60,793 nucleotides of DNA from Caballeronia ptereochthonis (GTDB lineage: Bacteria; Pseudomonadota; Gammaproteobacteria; Burkholderiales; Burkholderiaceae). The notes below the pieces were generated by a model. The model made no database searches and was not told the DNA's origin. It saw only the letters and a list, made by a program, of their open reading frames with translations. The stretch covers positions 1 through 60,793 of the forward strand of contig NZ_FCOB02000044.1 in assembly GCF_001545075.1 (NCBI RefSeq), in the 5' to 3' direction. Below are positions 16,360 to 24,471 of this stretch, in pieces. The position numbers and the translations under genes were made by a program. Numbering within the stretch: the first letter of the stretch is position 1; each line of letters starts with the position of its first letter.

Positions 16360-16364
16360 ACGAC

Positions 16365-17327
16365 ATGCGACTATCGATCTTCGCACTCGATGGCGTTTTC
16401 GACACCGGCCTGACGGCGCTGCTGGACACCTTCGCCACGGCGAACGAGCTGGCGGCGGCCCAGGGCTTCGCCTCCCCGCCCTTCGACGTGAACCTCGTCG
16501 GCGTGCGGCGGCGCATCCGCACGGCTCTGGGCTTTTCCGCGCCGGTCGAGCCGGTCGACGCCGCTCGTCAGCCGAACTGGGTGGTCGTGCCCGCGCTCAA
16601 TGCCAAGCAGCCGGAGCCCTTGATCGAAGCGCTCGGGCGCCGCGACGTGCGCGAAGCGATCGGCTGCCTGCGCGGCTGGCACGCCGCGGGCATCGGCATC
16701 GCGGCGGCGTGTACCGGCACCTTCGTGCTGGCCGAAGCCGGACTGCTGGACGACGGCAAGGCGACCACGACCTGGTCGCTCGCGCCGGCTTTCCGTCAAC
16801 GCTATCCGGCGGTCGATCTGGACGATTCACGCATGGTCGTCGCATCGCGGCGTGTCGTGACGGCCGGGGCTGCGATGGGCCATCTCGATCTCGCGCTCTG
16901 GCTCGTGCGTCAGGCGAGTCCCGAACTGGCGACGCTCGTCGCGCGCTTTCTGCTCATCGACAAGCGTTCGTCGCAGGCCCAGTACATCGTCCCGGATTAT
17001 CTGGCTCACGCCGATCCGCTGATCGCGCGATTCGAGCGATGGGCGCGCGACAATCTCTCGCTCGGGTTCTCGCTCCAGGATGCGGCGAGCGCATTGTCGG
17101 TCGGGCCGCGCACGCTGCAGCGTCGCACGGAGGCGGTGCTGGGCAAGTCGCCGCTGGCGTTCTTTCAGGACCTGCGCATCGAGCGCGTGCAGCATCTCGT
17201 TTCGGCAGGCTGCGATCTGGAGACGATCGCGAGCGAAGTCGGCTACGCCGATTCGGCTACGTTGCGGACGCTGTTGCGTCGCAAGCTGGGGCGTGGCGTG
17301 AGGGAAATGCGCGCGGACATGCGCTAA
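16365..17327 (+). CDS. GlxA-family transcriptional regulator (DJ-1/PfpI domain + AraC HTH)
   Basis: A 320-residue two-domain regulator. Residues 1-190 form a DJ-1/PfpI glutamine-amidotransferase-like fold, with the nucleophile-elbow motif AAACTGTFVLAEAGLLD (Cys kept). Residues 215-315 carry two AraC-type HTH motifs (SLQDAASALSVGPRTLQRR; LETIASEVGYADSATLRTLL). ATG 16365 gives the usual MRLSIFALDGVFDTG start; the TTG/ATG further upstream would run through the operator-like repeat. It is divergent from the MAPEG/PLP-enzyme operon, its likely target. Confidence 0.93.
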   Translation: MRLSIFALDGVFDTGLTALLDTFATANELAAAQGFASPPFDVNLVGVRRRIRTALGFSAPVEPVDAARQPNWVVVPALNAKQPEPLIEALGRRDVREAIGCLRGWHAAGIGIAAACTGTFVLAEAGLLDDGKATTTWSLAPAFRQRYPAVDLDDSRMVVASRRVVTAGAAMGHLDLALWLVRQASPELATLVARFLLIDKRSSQAQYIVPDYLAHADPLIARFERWARDNLSLGFSLQDAASALSVGPRTLQRRTEAVLGKSPLAFFQDLRIERVQHLVSAGCDLETIASEVGYADSATLRTLLRRKLGRGVREMRADMR

Positions 17328-17330
17328 AGC

Positions 17331-17367
17331 AAAAAAAGCGCCCTCGCGAGTCGACCCGCGACGGCGC
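17331..17367 (-). terminator. Intrinsic terminator for the minus strand (orphan, from etfA)
   Basis: On the minus strand the order is GCGCC, a G/C mismatch position, TCGCG, an 8-base loop, CGCGA, mismatch, GGCGC, then seven T. It is therefore a terminator for minus-strand transcription and lies 20 bases past the stop of the etfA relic. The A-run is on the plus side, so it is not a normal terminator for the GlxA-like gene that ends at 17327. Confidence 0.75.
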
Positions 17368-17387
17368 GCACGCAACGCACGAGTCGA

Positions 17388-17502
17388 TCAGATCAGCCTG
17401 GTGAGCTCCGGCACGACATCGAACAGATCGCCGACGACGGCATGATCCGCGACCCCGGAGAGTGCGTTGCAGGAGATGCGATAAGCACCCGACGCGGAAT
17501 AC
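17388..17502 (-). pseudogene. 3' relic of etfA (electron transfer flavoprotein alpha subunit)
   Basis: Reading the minus strand to the TGA at 17388-17390 gives a C-terminal phrase GVADHAVVGDLFDVVPEL followed by TRLI. This closely resembles the end of EtfA (VADxxxVGDLFxxVPEL), the FAD-binding subunit that passes electrons from acyl-CoA dehydrogenases. Before it the sequence is no longer EtfA-like, and the MarR gene stop follows at 17503. Only about 30 residues remain, with the terminator still in place. It is either a deletion product or the result of insertion upstream. Assignment is by motif recognition over a short stretch. Confidence 0.55.
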
Positions 17503-17856
17503 TCAGCGCTTCTTCGCCTCTTCGAGGCACGCCGCCAGCTTTTCGAAATATTCCAGCGCCTTGCGCGTCGGAACCACGGTCTTGATGCGCAGGTCGTCGC
17601 TGCTCTCGTCGACGGAAACGAGGCCTTGCTTCTTCAGGCTCGTCAACTTGCGATGAACGGTGGCAGGCGCGCCCGCCACCGATAGCGCCATCGTTTCCGT
17701 GACCGTCAATGTGTGCCCCGCATGCCAAGAGGCCGTGAGCGCCTCCAGTAACCGTTCCTCGGCGGCGTCGAGCTTCGGCACCGAAGGCAATGCCTGGACC
17801 GCCTGAGCCAGATTCAGGAAGCGAAAATAGGCATCGAAGACGCTTTTTTTGGCCAT
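17503..17856 (-). CDS. MarR-like winged-helix transcriptional regulator
   Basis: A 117-residue winged-helix protein. LDAAEERLLEALTASWHAGH leads into ALSVAGAPATVHRKLTSLKK (recognition helix) and QGLVSVDESSDDLRIKTVVPT (wing). The length and the final helix fit small MarR/PadR-like regulators. ATG 17856. It is divergent from the 18033 gene, and the shared promoter region contains the palindrome TTATCA-AGA-TGATAA, repeated as TTATCA-ATT-TGATAA before the YcgR gene at 19149. The natural reading is autoregulation plus control of motility genes. Confidence 0.85.
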   Translation of the reverse strand: MAKKSVFDAYFRFLNLAQAVQALPSVPKLDAAEERLLEALTASWHAGHTLTVTETMALSVAGAPATVHRKLTSLKKQGLVSVDESSDDLRIKTVVPTRKALEYFEKLAACLEEAKKR

Positions 17857-17930
17857 GAAAGGGACATCCGGGAGAACGACGAATCATATCATCCATGAAA
17901 AATGGTCCGTGATCGCACGCCGCGCGGTAT

Positions 17931-17945
17931 TTATCAAGATGATAA
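17931..17945. promoter_or_regulatory. Palindrome TTATCAnnnTGATAA, copy 1
   Basis: TTATCAAGATGATAA lies between the MarR-like gene (start 17856, minus) and the 18033 gene (plus). The arms are perfect 6-base inverted repeats with a 3-base centre. The same consensus recurs at 19086-19100, which makes a chance palindrome unlikely. Confidence 0.65.
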
Positions 17946-18032
17946 GAAAGTGATAGGATCGCGTCAAAAGGCGAGGGGCGGGAAAGACGAAGGCGGCTTT
18001 TCTTTCCCCCGGCGAATGGCGGGAGCACGAGC

Positions 18033-18347
18033 GTGGCTGAACCAAGCGATTTCACGTACATCACGGCGCATTTCATCGAGCGGGAAATCGATCATCTCAC
18101 GCGGATGATCCGCTCGCGGCACTGGCATCGAAGCGCGGCGTGGCCGGTTTCGTACTGGCGCGGGCGCATCGAGGCGTTGCAGCATGCGCCCGCCATCGCG
18201 CCGGTTCAGCGCGTGGCGCTTCGCTCGCTGCTCGACGAACTGGAGCGCATTGCCGCCGATCTCGCTCCTTCGCCGAAGTACGGAGACATCGCGCAAGTCG
18301 AGGGGCATGCGGCCGCGAGCGCGACCATCGGCAAGACCCGGCGATAA
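18033..18347 (+). CDS. Small conserved-looking hypothetical protein
   Basis: A 104-residue cytosolic protein without TM segments. It is rich in His/Arg/Trp at the start (THITAHFIERE-like, RSRHWHRSAAWPVSYW), followed by a helical QRVALRSLLDELERIAADLA region. Start GTG 18033 behind GGCGGGAGC. No family recognised. It is the first gene after the MarR-like regulator's divergent promoter with the TTATCAnnnTGATAA site, and precedes a MASE1-like membrane protein. Confidence 0.7.
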   Translation: MAEPSDFTYITAHFIEREIDHLTRMIRSRHWHRSAAWPVSYWRGRIEALQHAPAIAPVQRVALRSLLDELERIAADLAPSPKYGDIAQVEGHAAASATIGKTRR

Positions 18348-18384
18348 GCGTGGTGCGAGCGTGGCATCAGGGCGCTGCGGTAAT

Positions 18385-18996
18385 ATGAGCGTCCTGCCGT
18401 CGTTCAGCTGGCACGCCACGCCAATGTCTTCCTTTCAGCTTCGCTTGTGCTCCGTCGTCGGAACGGCGCTCGTCTTCATCGCTTCGCTCTGGGTCAATCA
18501 GGAAGTCTTCGTTCACTCCGAATTCGTGCGGGGCGTGAACTGGGTGTATCTGCCGGCCGGCATCCGGCTGCTCAGCACCCTGCTGCTCGGCGCGGACGGC
18601 GCGCTCGGGCTGCTGCTCGCCAGCTGGATCGTCGACTTCTTTTATTTCTTTCCCAGCGATCCCGTGAGATCGTTTGTCGGCGGCATTATCGCGACGGCCG
18701 CGCCTTATGCGGTCTATCGTCTGGCGCGCGAGATCTACGGGCTCAATGCGTCGCTGTCGAATCTGACGGCGGGCAGGCTGATGATGCTCACCGTCGCCTA
18801 TGCGATCGCCGGCCCGCTGCTGCATCACATCTGGTTCTACCTGCAGGGCGACACGGAGAACATTGCGTCGAGATTCGTCGCGATGTTCGTCGGCGATCTC
18901 GCCGGAACTGTCATCGTGATCTACACGCTCAAGGTGGCGCTGCATTTCCTGCCCGTGCCGCGTCGTCCGGAAGCGGATGGCCAGTCGAACAGCTAG
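18385..18996 (+). CDS. MASE1-like integral membrane protein
   Basis: A 203-residue protein with about six TM helices. NWVYLPAGIRLLSTLLLGAD followed by GALGLLLASWIVDFF resembles MASE1-type sensor membranes (PAGIxLxxLLLFG), which in other proteins precede GGDEF or histidine-kinase domains. Here there is no output domain, only a short polar tail. ATG 18385 or 18424 could both be the start; neither has a strong ribosome-binding site. Neighbourhood with a YcgR-type c-di-GMP protein hints at a sensor split from its output. Confidence 0.65.
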   Translation: MSVLPSFSWHATPMSSFQLRLCSVVGTALVFIASLWVNQEVFVHSEFVRGVNWVYLPAGIRLLSTLLLGADGALGLLLASWIVDFFYFFPSDPVRSFVGGIIATAAPYAVYRLAREIYGLNASLSNLTAGRLMMLTVAYAIAGPLLHHIWFYLQGDTENIASRFVAMFVGDLAGTVIVIYTLKVALHFLPVPRRPEADGQSNS

Positions 18997-19014
18997 CCGG
19001 CGCCCCGGCTTTTT
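18995..19014 (+). terminator. Intrinsic terminator after the MASE1-like gene
   Basis: AGCCGG, loop CGCC, CCGGCT, then four further T. The stem starts inside the stop codon. It separates the 18033-18996 genes from the ycgR promoter. Confidence 0.6.
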
Positions 19015-19085
19015 CCCGGGCGCGCCGGCCTCGTCTCTCAGGTTCGGGCTCGTCGTCCCGTGATGTTCGTCACTCTACCATTTGC

Positions 19086-19100
19086 TTATCAATTTGATAA
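19086..19100. promoter_or_regulatory. Palindrome TTATCAnnnTGATAA, copy 2 (ycgR promoter)
   Basis: TTATCAATTTGATAA, extended to 8-base arms by the flanking C and G (CTTATCAA-T-TTGATAAG). It lies 49 bp before the ATG of the YcgR-type gene and matches the site beside the MarR-like gene at 17931-17945. Confidence 0.65.
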
Positions 19101-19148
19101 GATGACGACACGAGACGCCGGGAGGCCGCCCGGCAAGATAACGACATC

Positions 19149-19922
19149 ATGACAATTGCTGAAGCTTCCCTGAGCATCGAAAGCGTCGCGAAGACGAATG
19201 CGTGGGAGATCGACGACCGCTACGCTCAGCGGCATTCCCTGCAGATTGCGCTGTGCCTGCGGAGCCTGTTGGCGCGCGGCGACTTCCTGACAGTCCAGTT
19301 CGACGGCACGCAGTTCGTCACCCAACTGCTCGATGTCGATTCGGGCCGCGCGCATTTTCTCTTCGATTTCGGCAGCACGCAGCGCGACAACCGCGCGCTC
19401 GTCCATGCCGACAGCCTCACGTTCCGCAGCCAGCCTTCGGGCATTCGCACCCAGTTCGTGACGGAACGCGCAGCCGCGACTACGTTCGAAGGTCGTCCGG
19501 CCTTCGAAGCGCCTTTCCCCACGTTGCTCCATTACGTGCAGCGCCGCGATTTCTACCGCGTCGACACGCCGATGTTCGACCCTTTCGTCGCCAGCGGTCT
19601 CGATGAGGAAGGCGTCGCGTTCCGGCTGGAACTGCAGGACCTTTCGGTCGGCGGCGTGGCGTTGCGCACGCGGGACAAGCGCTTCGAATCGCTCGCGCAG
19701 GGATGCGTGTGGAATGACGTGACGCTGCAACTGGGCGGACTGGGCGCGGTGTCGGTCGATCTCGAGATCGTCGCGCCTCGCCAGATGCTCACGCCGACCG
19801 GCGAGCGCCGCATCGTTCTGGGCTGCCGGTTCATCGACCTGAAGGGGAATGCGGAACGTGTGCTGCAGCGTGCGATCACGCTGCTGGAAACGCGCCGTCA
19901 GGGACGCGCGGCGCGCGCGTGA
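19149..19922 (+). CDS. ycgR: YcgR-type flagellar brake, PilZ domain c-di-GMP effector
   Basis: A 257-residue protein with an N-terminal YcgR domain and a C-terminal PilZ domain. The c-di-GMP-binding residues are present: RxxxR as R133-DFY-R137 (QRRDFYRVDTP) and DxSxxG as D164-L-S-V-G-G (QDLSVGGVAL). YcgR binds the flagellar motor and slows swimming when c-di-GMP is high. ATG 19149 has the expected length. Its promoter carries the TTATCAnnnTGATAA palindrome shared with a MarR-like regulator 1.2 kb upstream. No flagellar genes are nearby, so it is a detached member of the motility regulon. Confidence 0.9.
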   Translation: MTIAEASLSIESVAKTNAWEIDDRYAQRHSLQIALCLRSLLARGDFLTVQFDGTQFVTQLLDVDSGRAHFLFDFGSTQRDNRALVHADSLTFRSQPSGIRTQFVTERAAATTFEGRPAFEAPFPTLLHYVQRRDFYRVDTPMFDPFVASGLDEEGVAFRLELQDLSVGGVALRTRDKRFESLAQGCVWNDVTLQLGGLGAVSVDLEIVAPRQMLTPTGERRIVLGCRFIDLKGNAERVLQRAITLLETRRQGRAARA

Positions 19923-19946
19923 TGCGCGCCGCGACGAGCTTTCGCT

Positions 19947-21197
19947 CTATTCGAGCTCCGCGCCTTTCAGCTCCGGGATCAGGGCGACAGTGGCGATGAC
20001 ATCGACGAGATAGATGCACGCCAGCGCCGCGATCGCGATGCCGAACGAGTAATGACTCGCGACCGCGCCGATGGCGAGCGGCCCGAAGCCGCCGACCGCG
20101 CGCCCGATGCTCCACAGCACGTTCTGCGCGGTGCCGCGTGCATGCGTCGGATAGAGCTCGGCCATGAGTGCGCCGTAGCCGCCCATCATCCCGTTCACGA
20201 AGATGCCGACCACCATGCCGCCGATGAGCAGCGCCTCGGGCGTCGTCATGCGCGAGTACACGAACACCATCACGAGCGCGCCCAGCTGATACATCACGAA
20301 CGTGGGCTTTCTGCCGATCCTGTCCGCGAGCTGCCCGAAGATCCAGATGCCGACGAGCATGCCGAGGATCGACGCGGCCGTCCACGTGGCCGACTTGGCG
20401 AGCGTGAAGCCGAATGCCTTCGTCAGATAGCCCGGCATCCAGATGATGAGGCCGTAGTAGCCGAAGTTCTGCACCGAGCACATGATGATCATGCCGATGC
20501 TGCGGCGCGTGGTTTCCCTGTCGCGAAAGAGCGTCTTGAGCGGAAACTCGTGGCGCTTCCTCACGGCCTTCTCGATGAAGATCTCCGATTCGCCGATCGC
20601 CTTGCGGATCACGAAGGAGAGCACGGCGGGCGCGAGGCCGACCAGGAACATGCCGCGCCAGCCGATGTGCGGCAACAGAACCGGCGTCACGAGCGCGGCG
20701 ACCAGCACGCCGACCTGCCAGCCCATGCCGACATACGACGACACGCGCCCGCGCTTCTCGGCGGGCCACGCCTCGATGGCGAGCGCCATGCCGATGCCGA
20801 ATTCGCCGCCGAGACCGAGACCCGCGATGAAGCGATACGCGAGCAGGTCGTGATAGCCCTGCGCGAGCGCGCACAGCCCGGTGAACACGGCGAACAGCAG
20901 GATCGTGTAGGTCAGCACGCGCACGCGGCCGAGATAGTCGCTCAGAATGCCGAAGACGATGCCGCCCGCGACACCGCCGACGAGCGTCCATGTCACGAGC
21001 GAGCCGGCCTGCGCGGACGTGAGGCCGAGATCCGCCGAGATCAGGCTCAGCATGAAGCCGAGGATCAGCAGATCGAAGCCGTCCATCGCGTAGCCGGAGA
21101 TGGACGCGATCAGCGCGCGTACGTGCGGCTTGCCGAACATCGACTGGTCCGACGCGTCGCGCATGGCGGCGGCGCTCTGCTCAAGGTGTTGATTCAT
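19947..21197 (-). CDS. MFS transporter, aromatic acid:H+ symporter-like
   Basis: A 416-residue, 12-TM major facilitator. DGFDLLILGFMLSLI in TM1, LSDYLGRVRVL in loop 2-3 and LADRIGRKPTF in loop 8-9 are typical of the AAHS family (PcaK/BenK-like). ATG 21197 follows a purine-rich leader (CGAGGAGACC on the minus strand). It is the last gene in a minus-strand run with a D-carbamoylase, a hydantoinase and two racemases, and so probably imports the cyclic ureide or related substrate rather than an aromatic acid. Confidence 0.9.
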   Translation of the reverse strand: MNQHLEQSAAAMRDASDQSMFGKPHVRALIASISGYAMDGFDLLILGFMLSLISADLGLTSAQAGSLVTWTLVGGVAGGIVFGILSDYLGRVRVLTYTILLFAVFTGLCALAQGYHDLLAYRFIAGLGLGGEFGIGMALAIEAWPAEKRGRVSSYVGMGWQVGVLVAALVTPVLLPHIGWRGMFLVGLAPAVLSFVIRKAIGESEIFIEKAVRKRHEFPLKTLFRDRETTRRSIGMIIMCSVQNFGYYGLIIWMPGYLTKAFGFTLAKSATWTAASILGMLVGIWIFGQLADRIGRKPTFVMYQLGALVMVFVYSRMTTPEALLIGGMVVGIFVNGMMGGYGALMAELYPTHARGTAQNVLWSIGRAVGGFGPLAIGAVASHYSFGIAIAALACIYLVDVIATVALIPELKGAELE

Positions 21198-21219
21198 CGT
21201 GGGTCTCCTCGTGGACGCG

Positions 21220-22176
21220 TTAGTTGAGCGCGTCGGGATCGTGCGGCAGCGGCTCGCCCGCACCGGTTCTCTCGACGATCAGCCCGTAATGCTCCGGGCG
21301 GCGATGCTTCGCGAAGTTGAAGACGTGCTCGCGGAAGGTGTCGCCGAGCGCGAGATCGACGTTCGCGAAGATCACTTCGTCCTCTTCGGTCACGCTCTGC
21401 GCGGCGATCTCGCCGGAAGGCGCGACGATCACCGAGCCGCCGATCATGTGGAAGCCGTCTTCACGGCCGCACTTTGCCGCGGCGGCGATCCACATCGCGT
21501 TCTGATACGCGCTCGCCTGCAGCGTGACGAGATGCGTGTGCATGCGCAGATGCACGGGCTCCGGCCAATGGATGTTCAGCGACGGCGTGTTGTAGCCGAG
21601 CACGCCTAGCTCCGCGCCTTGCAGCGACATCGCGCGCCAGGTTTCCGGCCAGCGGCGGTCGTTGCAGATGCACATGCCGAGCTTCGCGCCCATCGTCTCG
21701 ACAACGGGGAAGCCCGAGTTGCCGACCGCGAAGAACTTCTTCTCCAGATGCTGGAAGGGCGCATCCGGCTTGTGATCCGCGTGGCCCGGCAAATGCGTCT
21801 TGCGATACTTCGCGACGATCCTGCCGCTCTCGTCGACGATGATCGACGTGTTGAAGCATTCGCCCTTCGCGGTCAGCTCCGCATAGCCGAGATAGAAGCC
21901 GATGCCCGCTTCGCGCGCGGCGTCGAAGAGCGGCTGCACGTCGGGGTTCGGCATCGAGCGCTCGAAGAAGCGTTCGACGGCGGCTTCCTCGCTCATCCAG
22001 TAGCGCGGGAAGAACGTGGTGAGCGCGAGCTCCGGAAACACGACGAGCTTCGCGCTGCGCGCCTTCGCTTCGTGCAGCATTTCGACGAGTCGCCTGACGA
22101 CGGCCTTGCGGTCGTCCGCGAGATGCACCGGTCCCATTTGCGCGACCGCGAGCCCGATTTTGCGTGACTTGCTCAT
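21220..22176 (-). CDS. N-carbamoyl-D-amino acid hydrolase (D-carbamoylase)
   Basis: A 318-residue nitrilase-superfamily enzyme with the Glu-Lys-Cys triad at E49 (FPELALTTFFPR), K126 (KYRKTHLPGH) and C171 (ICNDRRWPETWR). These three blocks and the late EHVFNFAKHRRPEHYGL closely match Agrobacterium D-carbamoylase. It cleaves N-carbamoyl-D-amino acids to D-amino acid, CO2 and ammonia. It lies 29 bp after the hydantoinase gene and 22 bp before the transporter, in one operon. Confidence 0.93.
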   Translation of the reverse strand: MSKSRKIGLAVAQMGPVHLADDRKAVVRRLVEMLHEAKARSAKLVVFPELALTTFFPRYWMSEEAAVERFFERSMPNPDVQPLFDAAREAGIGFYLGYAELTAKGECFNTSIIVDESGRIVAKYRKTHLPGHADHKPDAPFQHLEKKFFAVGNSGFPVVETMGAKLGMCICNDRRWPETWRAMSLQGAELGVLGYNTPSLNIHWPEPVHLRMHTHLVTLQASAYQNAMWIAAAAKCGREDGFHMIGGSVIVAPSGEIAAQSVTEEDEVIFANVDLALGDTFREHVFNFAKHRRPEHYGLIVERTGAGEPLPHDPDALN

Positions 22177-22205
22177 GACTTCCTCTTTCGTTTTGAGTTT
22201 CAGTT

Positions 22206-23702
22206 TCAGTTTTGACGATCGGTGTAGCCGAAGCCGTTGTGCGCTCGTCCATCGGCGAGTCCGCGGAAGAACCGGCCGGTCGTGGATACTTCACGCTCGC
22301 TCTGGAAAGGCAAGGGCGTCGAGCGCGGGACGAAGCGGCCGCTGCCGGGCTGCGCATCGAACCTGCCGTCATCGACGATCACGCGGCCCGCGCTCACCAC
22401 GGTGCGCGGCCATCCCGTGACCCGCATGCCCTCGTAAGGCGTGTAGCCGACGCGATCGTGCAGAGCGGACGCCGCGAGCGTGACTTCGTGACGCGGATCC
22501 CACACGGCGATGTCCGCGTCCGCGCCCACTTGCACGAGACCCTTGCGCGGCGCGATGCCGTACATGCGCGCGTGGTTCGTCGCACTCAGCGCGACGAATT
22601 CGGGCAGCGTCATGCGGCCCGTGTTGACGCCTTCGGAGAAGAGCAGCGGCAGGCGCGTTTCGAGTCCGGGCATGCCATTGGCCATCTGTTTGAACGTGGT
22701 CGCGTCGCCGTGGGGCAGCTTGCCGGATGCGTCGAAACGATAAGGCGCGTGATCCGAGGACACCGTCTGCAGCACGCCTTCCTTGAGCGCGCTCCAGAGC
22801 GCCTCCTGTGCATTCGCATCGCGCAGCGGCGGGCTGCAGCAATACTTCGCCCCCTCGACGCCGGGGAGGTCCATCGCGTCCTCGGTGAGCAGCAGATAAT
22901 GCGGGCACGTCTCGCCATACACCCGCGCGCCCATGCGCTGCGCCGCGCCGATGGTCGTCAGGGCATCCTGCGCGGAGACATGCACGATCAGGACAGGCAC
23001 ATCGAAGAGCTTCGAGAGCTGAATGACGCGATTCGTCGCTTCGGATTCGGCCAGCGCGACGTGGCTCGTCGCGTGATACTTCGGCGCGGTGCGGCCGCTT
23101 TCCAGCAGTTTCTGCGAGACCCAGCGGATCACGTCGTTGTTCTCGGCGTGCACCATCACGAGCGCGCGTTCGCGTGCGGCGAGCGCGAGGACGTCGAGCA
23201 TCTGATAGTCGTCAATTTTGAGTTGCTCGTAGGTCATGTAGACCTTGAACGACGTGATGCCTTTGCGGATCTGGTCGACGAGGTCTTCCTGAAGCGTCTT
23301 TTTGTCCGTCTCGGAGACGATCAGGTGATAGCTGTAGTCGATCACGGACTTCGCCGCGGCGAGCGCCGCGTAATCTTCCGCGACCTGCCTGAGCGAATGC
23401 CCGCGATGCTGCGCGGCGAAGGGCACGATCATCGTCGTGCCGCCGCAGGCTGCCGCGACGCTCGCGGAGTACCAGTCGTCCGCGCCCATGATGCCCATGC
23501 CGGAGCGCTGCTCGACGTGGCAATGCGTGTCGATGCCGCCGGGAAGAACGTATTGGCCGGTTGCGTCGATGTCGCGCTTGCCCGCGGGCAAACCGCGCGC
23601 CACTTCGACGATGCGGTCCCCGATGATGCCGACATCGGCCTCGAAGACTTCCTCGTCCGACGCGACGAGACCATTGCGTATCGTGAGGTCAAAGTGCTGC
23701 AT
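22206..23702 (-). CDS. hydA: D-hydantoinase / dihydropyrimidinase
   Basis: A 498-residue amidohydrolase. The binuclear metal site is visible as H60-C-H62 (DTHCHVEQ), carboxylated K153 (GITSFKVYMTY), H185 (MVHAEN) and the later SSDHAPYRFD Asp region. The length is right for hydantoinase/dihydropyrimidinase. It opens 5-substituted hydantoins or dihydropyrimidines to N-carbamoyl amino acids. The neighbouring D-carbamoylase and racemases favour hydantoin use over pyrimidine catabolism, for which beta-ureidopropionase would be expected. ATG 23702. Confidence 0.92.
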   Translation of the reverse strand: MQHFDLTIRNGLVASDEEVFEADVGIIGDRIVEVARGLPAGKRDIDATGQYVLPGGIDTHCHVEQRSGMGIMGADDWYSASVAAACGGTTMIVPFAAQHRGHSLRQVAEDYAALAAAKSVIDYSYHLIVSETDKKTLQEDLVDQIRKGITSFKVYMTYEQLKIDDYQMLDVLALAARERALVMVHAENNDVIRWVSQKLLESGRTAPKYHATSHVALAESEATNRVIQLSKLFDVPVLIVHVSAQDALTTIGAAQRMGARVYGETCPHYLLLTEDAMDLPGVEGAKYCCSPPLRDANAQEALWSALKEGVLQTVSSDHAPYRFDASGKLPHGDATTFKQMANGMPGLETRLPLLFSEGVNTGRMTLPEFVALSATNHARMYGIAPRKGLVQVGADADIAVWDPRHEVTLAASALHDRVGYTPYEGMRVTGWPRTVVSAGRVIVDDGRFDAQPGSGRFVPRSTPLPFQSEREVSTTGRFFRGLADGRAHNGFGYTDRQN

Positions 23703-23724
23703 GTGTTTTCATCCGCTTGAAGAA

Positions 23725-24471
23725 TCAGAATTGCGCTTCGAGTTGCGCGGGTTCGTTGCGCGCGGCGAGCCACCAGTCGACACAGGCGCGCGCGAGCGCT
23801 TCGGTGGGATCGACGGCGGGCGCTTCCAATGCGACGCCGGCCAGCGCGACGGGGATTTCCGTGCAGGCGAGCAGCAGCGCGTCCGCGCCGCGTGCGATCA
23901 GCGCCCGCGCCGCGCCGGTCAGCAGCGCGCGAGATTCGTCGATGCGCCCGCCTTTCACGGCTGCGATGCCCGCCGAGACGTTCTCCGCCTGCATTGCCTC
24001 GTCAGGCTCGATCGCCTCGATACCGTTCGCGCTGAGTTGATCGTGATAGATGCGGGCTTTCAGTGTTGCGGCCGTGGCGAGAATGCCGACGCGTTGCGCA
24101 TCGGGACATTGATGCGCGAGCGCACGAATTGCCGCTTCGCCGATATGCAGCACCGGCAGTGCCGTTTCCTTCGCAAGCCTGCGATGCCACACGTGCGCAG
24201 TGTTGCAGGGAATCGCGATGGCCGCGCAACCGGCCGCTTCGAGCGTGCGCAGGCCGTCGAGCAGATGCGGCCAGGGCGCATCCGATCCCGCGAGGAAAGC
24301 CGTGCTGCGATCCGGCACCTGCGGCACGTTGTGCACGATGACGGGCATGTGTTCCTGATCGGAGGTCGCGGGCGTCGCGTGAATCAGCTTGACGAGAAAG
24401 TCCGCCGTCGCGAGCGGACCCATGCCGCCGAGCACGCCGAGACGCGGAAGCGGCGTCGAAGTCGCGTTCAT
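23725..24471 (-). CDS. Aspartate/glutamate racemase-family protein
   Basis: A 248-residue cofactor-independent racemase of the RacX/YgeA type: LGVLGGMGPLATADFL at the N-terminus, first catalytic Cys C89 in AIPCNTAH and second C203 in LLACTEIP. It probably interconverts D- and L-amino acids released by carbamoylases. Its start overlaps the stop of the upstream racemase by ATGA (24468-24471), so translation is coupled. Confidence 0.9.
   Translation of the reverse strand: MNATSTPLPRLGVLGGMGPLATADFLVKLIHATPATSDQEHMPVIVHNVPQVPDRSTAFLAGSDAPWPHLLDGLRTLEAAGCAAIAIPCNTAHVWHRRLAKETALPVLHIGEAAIRALAHQCPDAQRVGILATAATLKARIYHDQLSANGIEAIEPDEAMQAENVSAGIAAVKGGRIDESRALLTGAARALIARGADALLLACTEIPVALAGVALEAPAVDPTEALARACVDWWLAARNEPAQLEAQF

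Noticed and set aside
22212..23720. A 502-codon plus-strand frame opposite the hydantoinase
   Set aside because: Shadow of the hydantoinase gene, whose metal ligands are all present.
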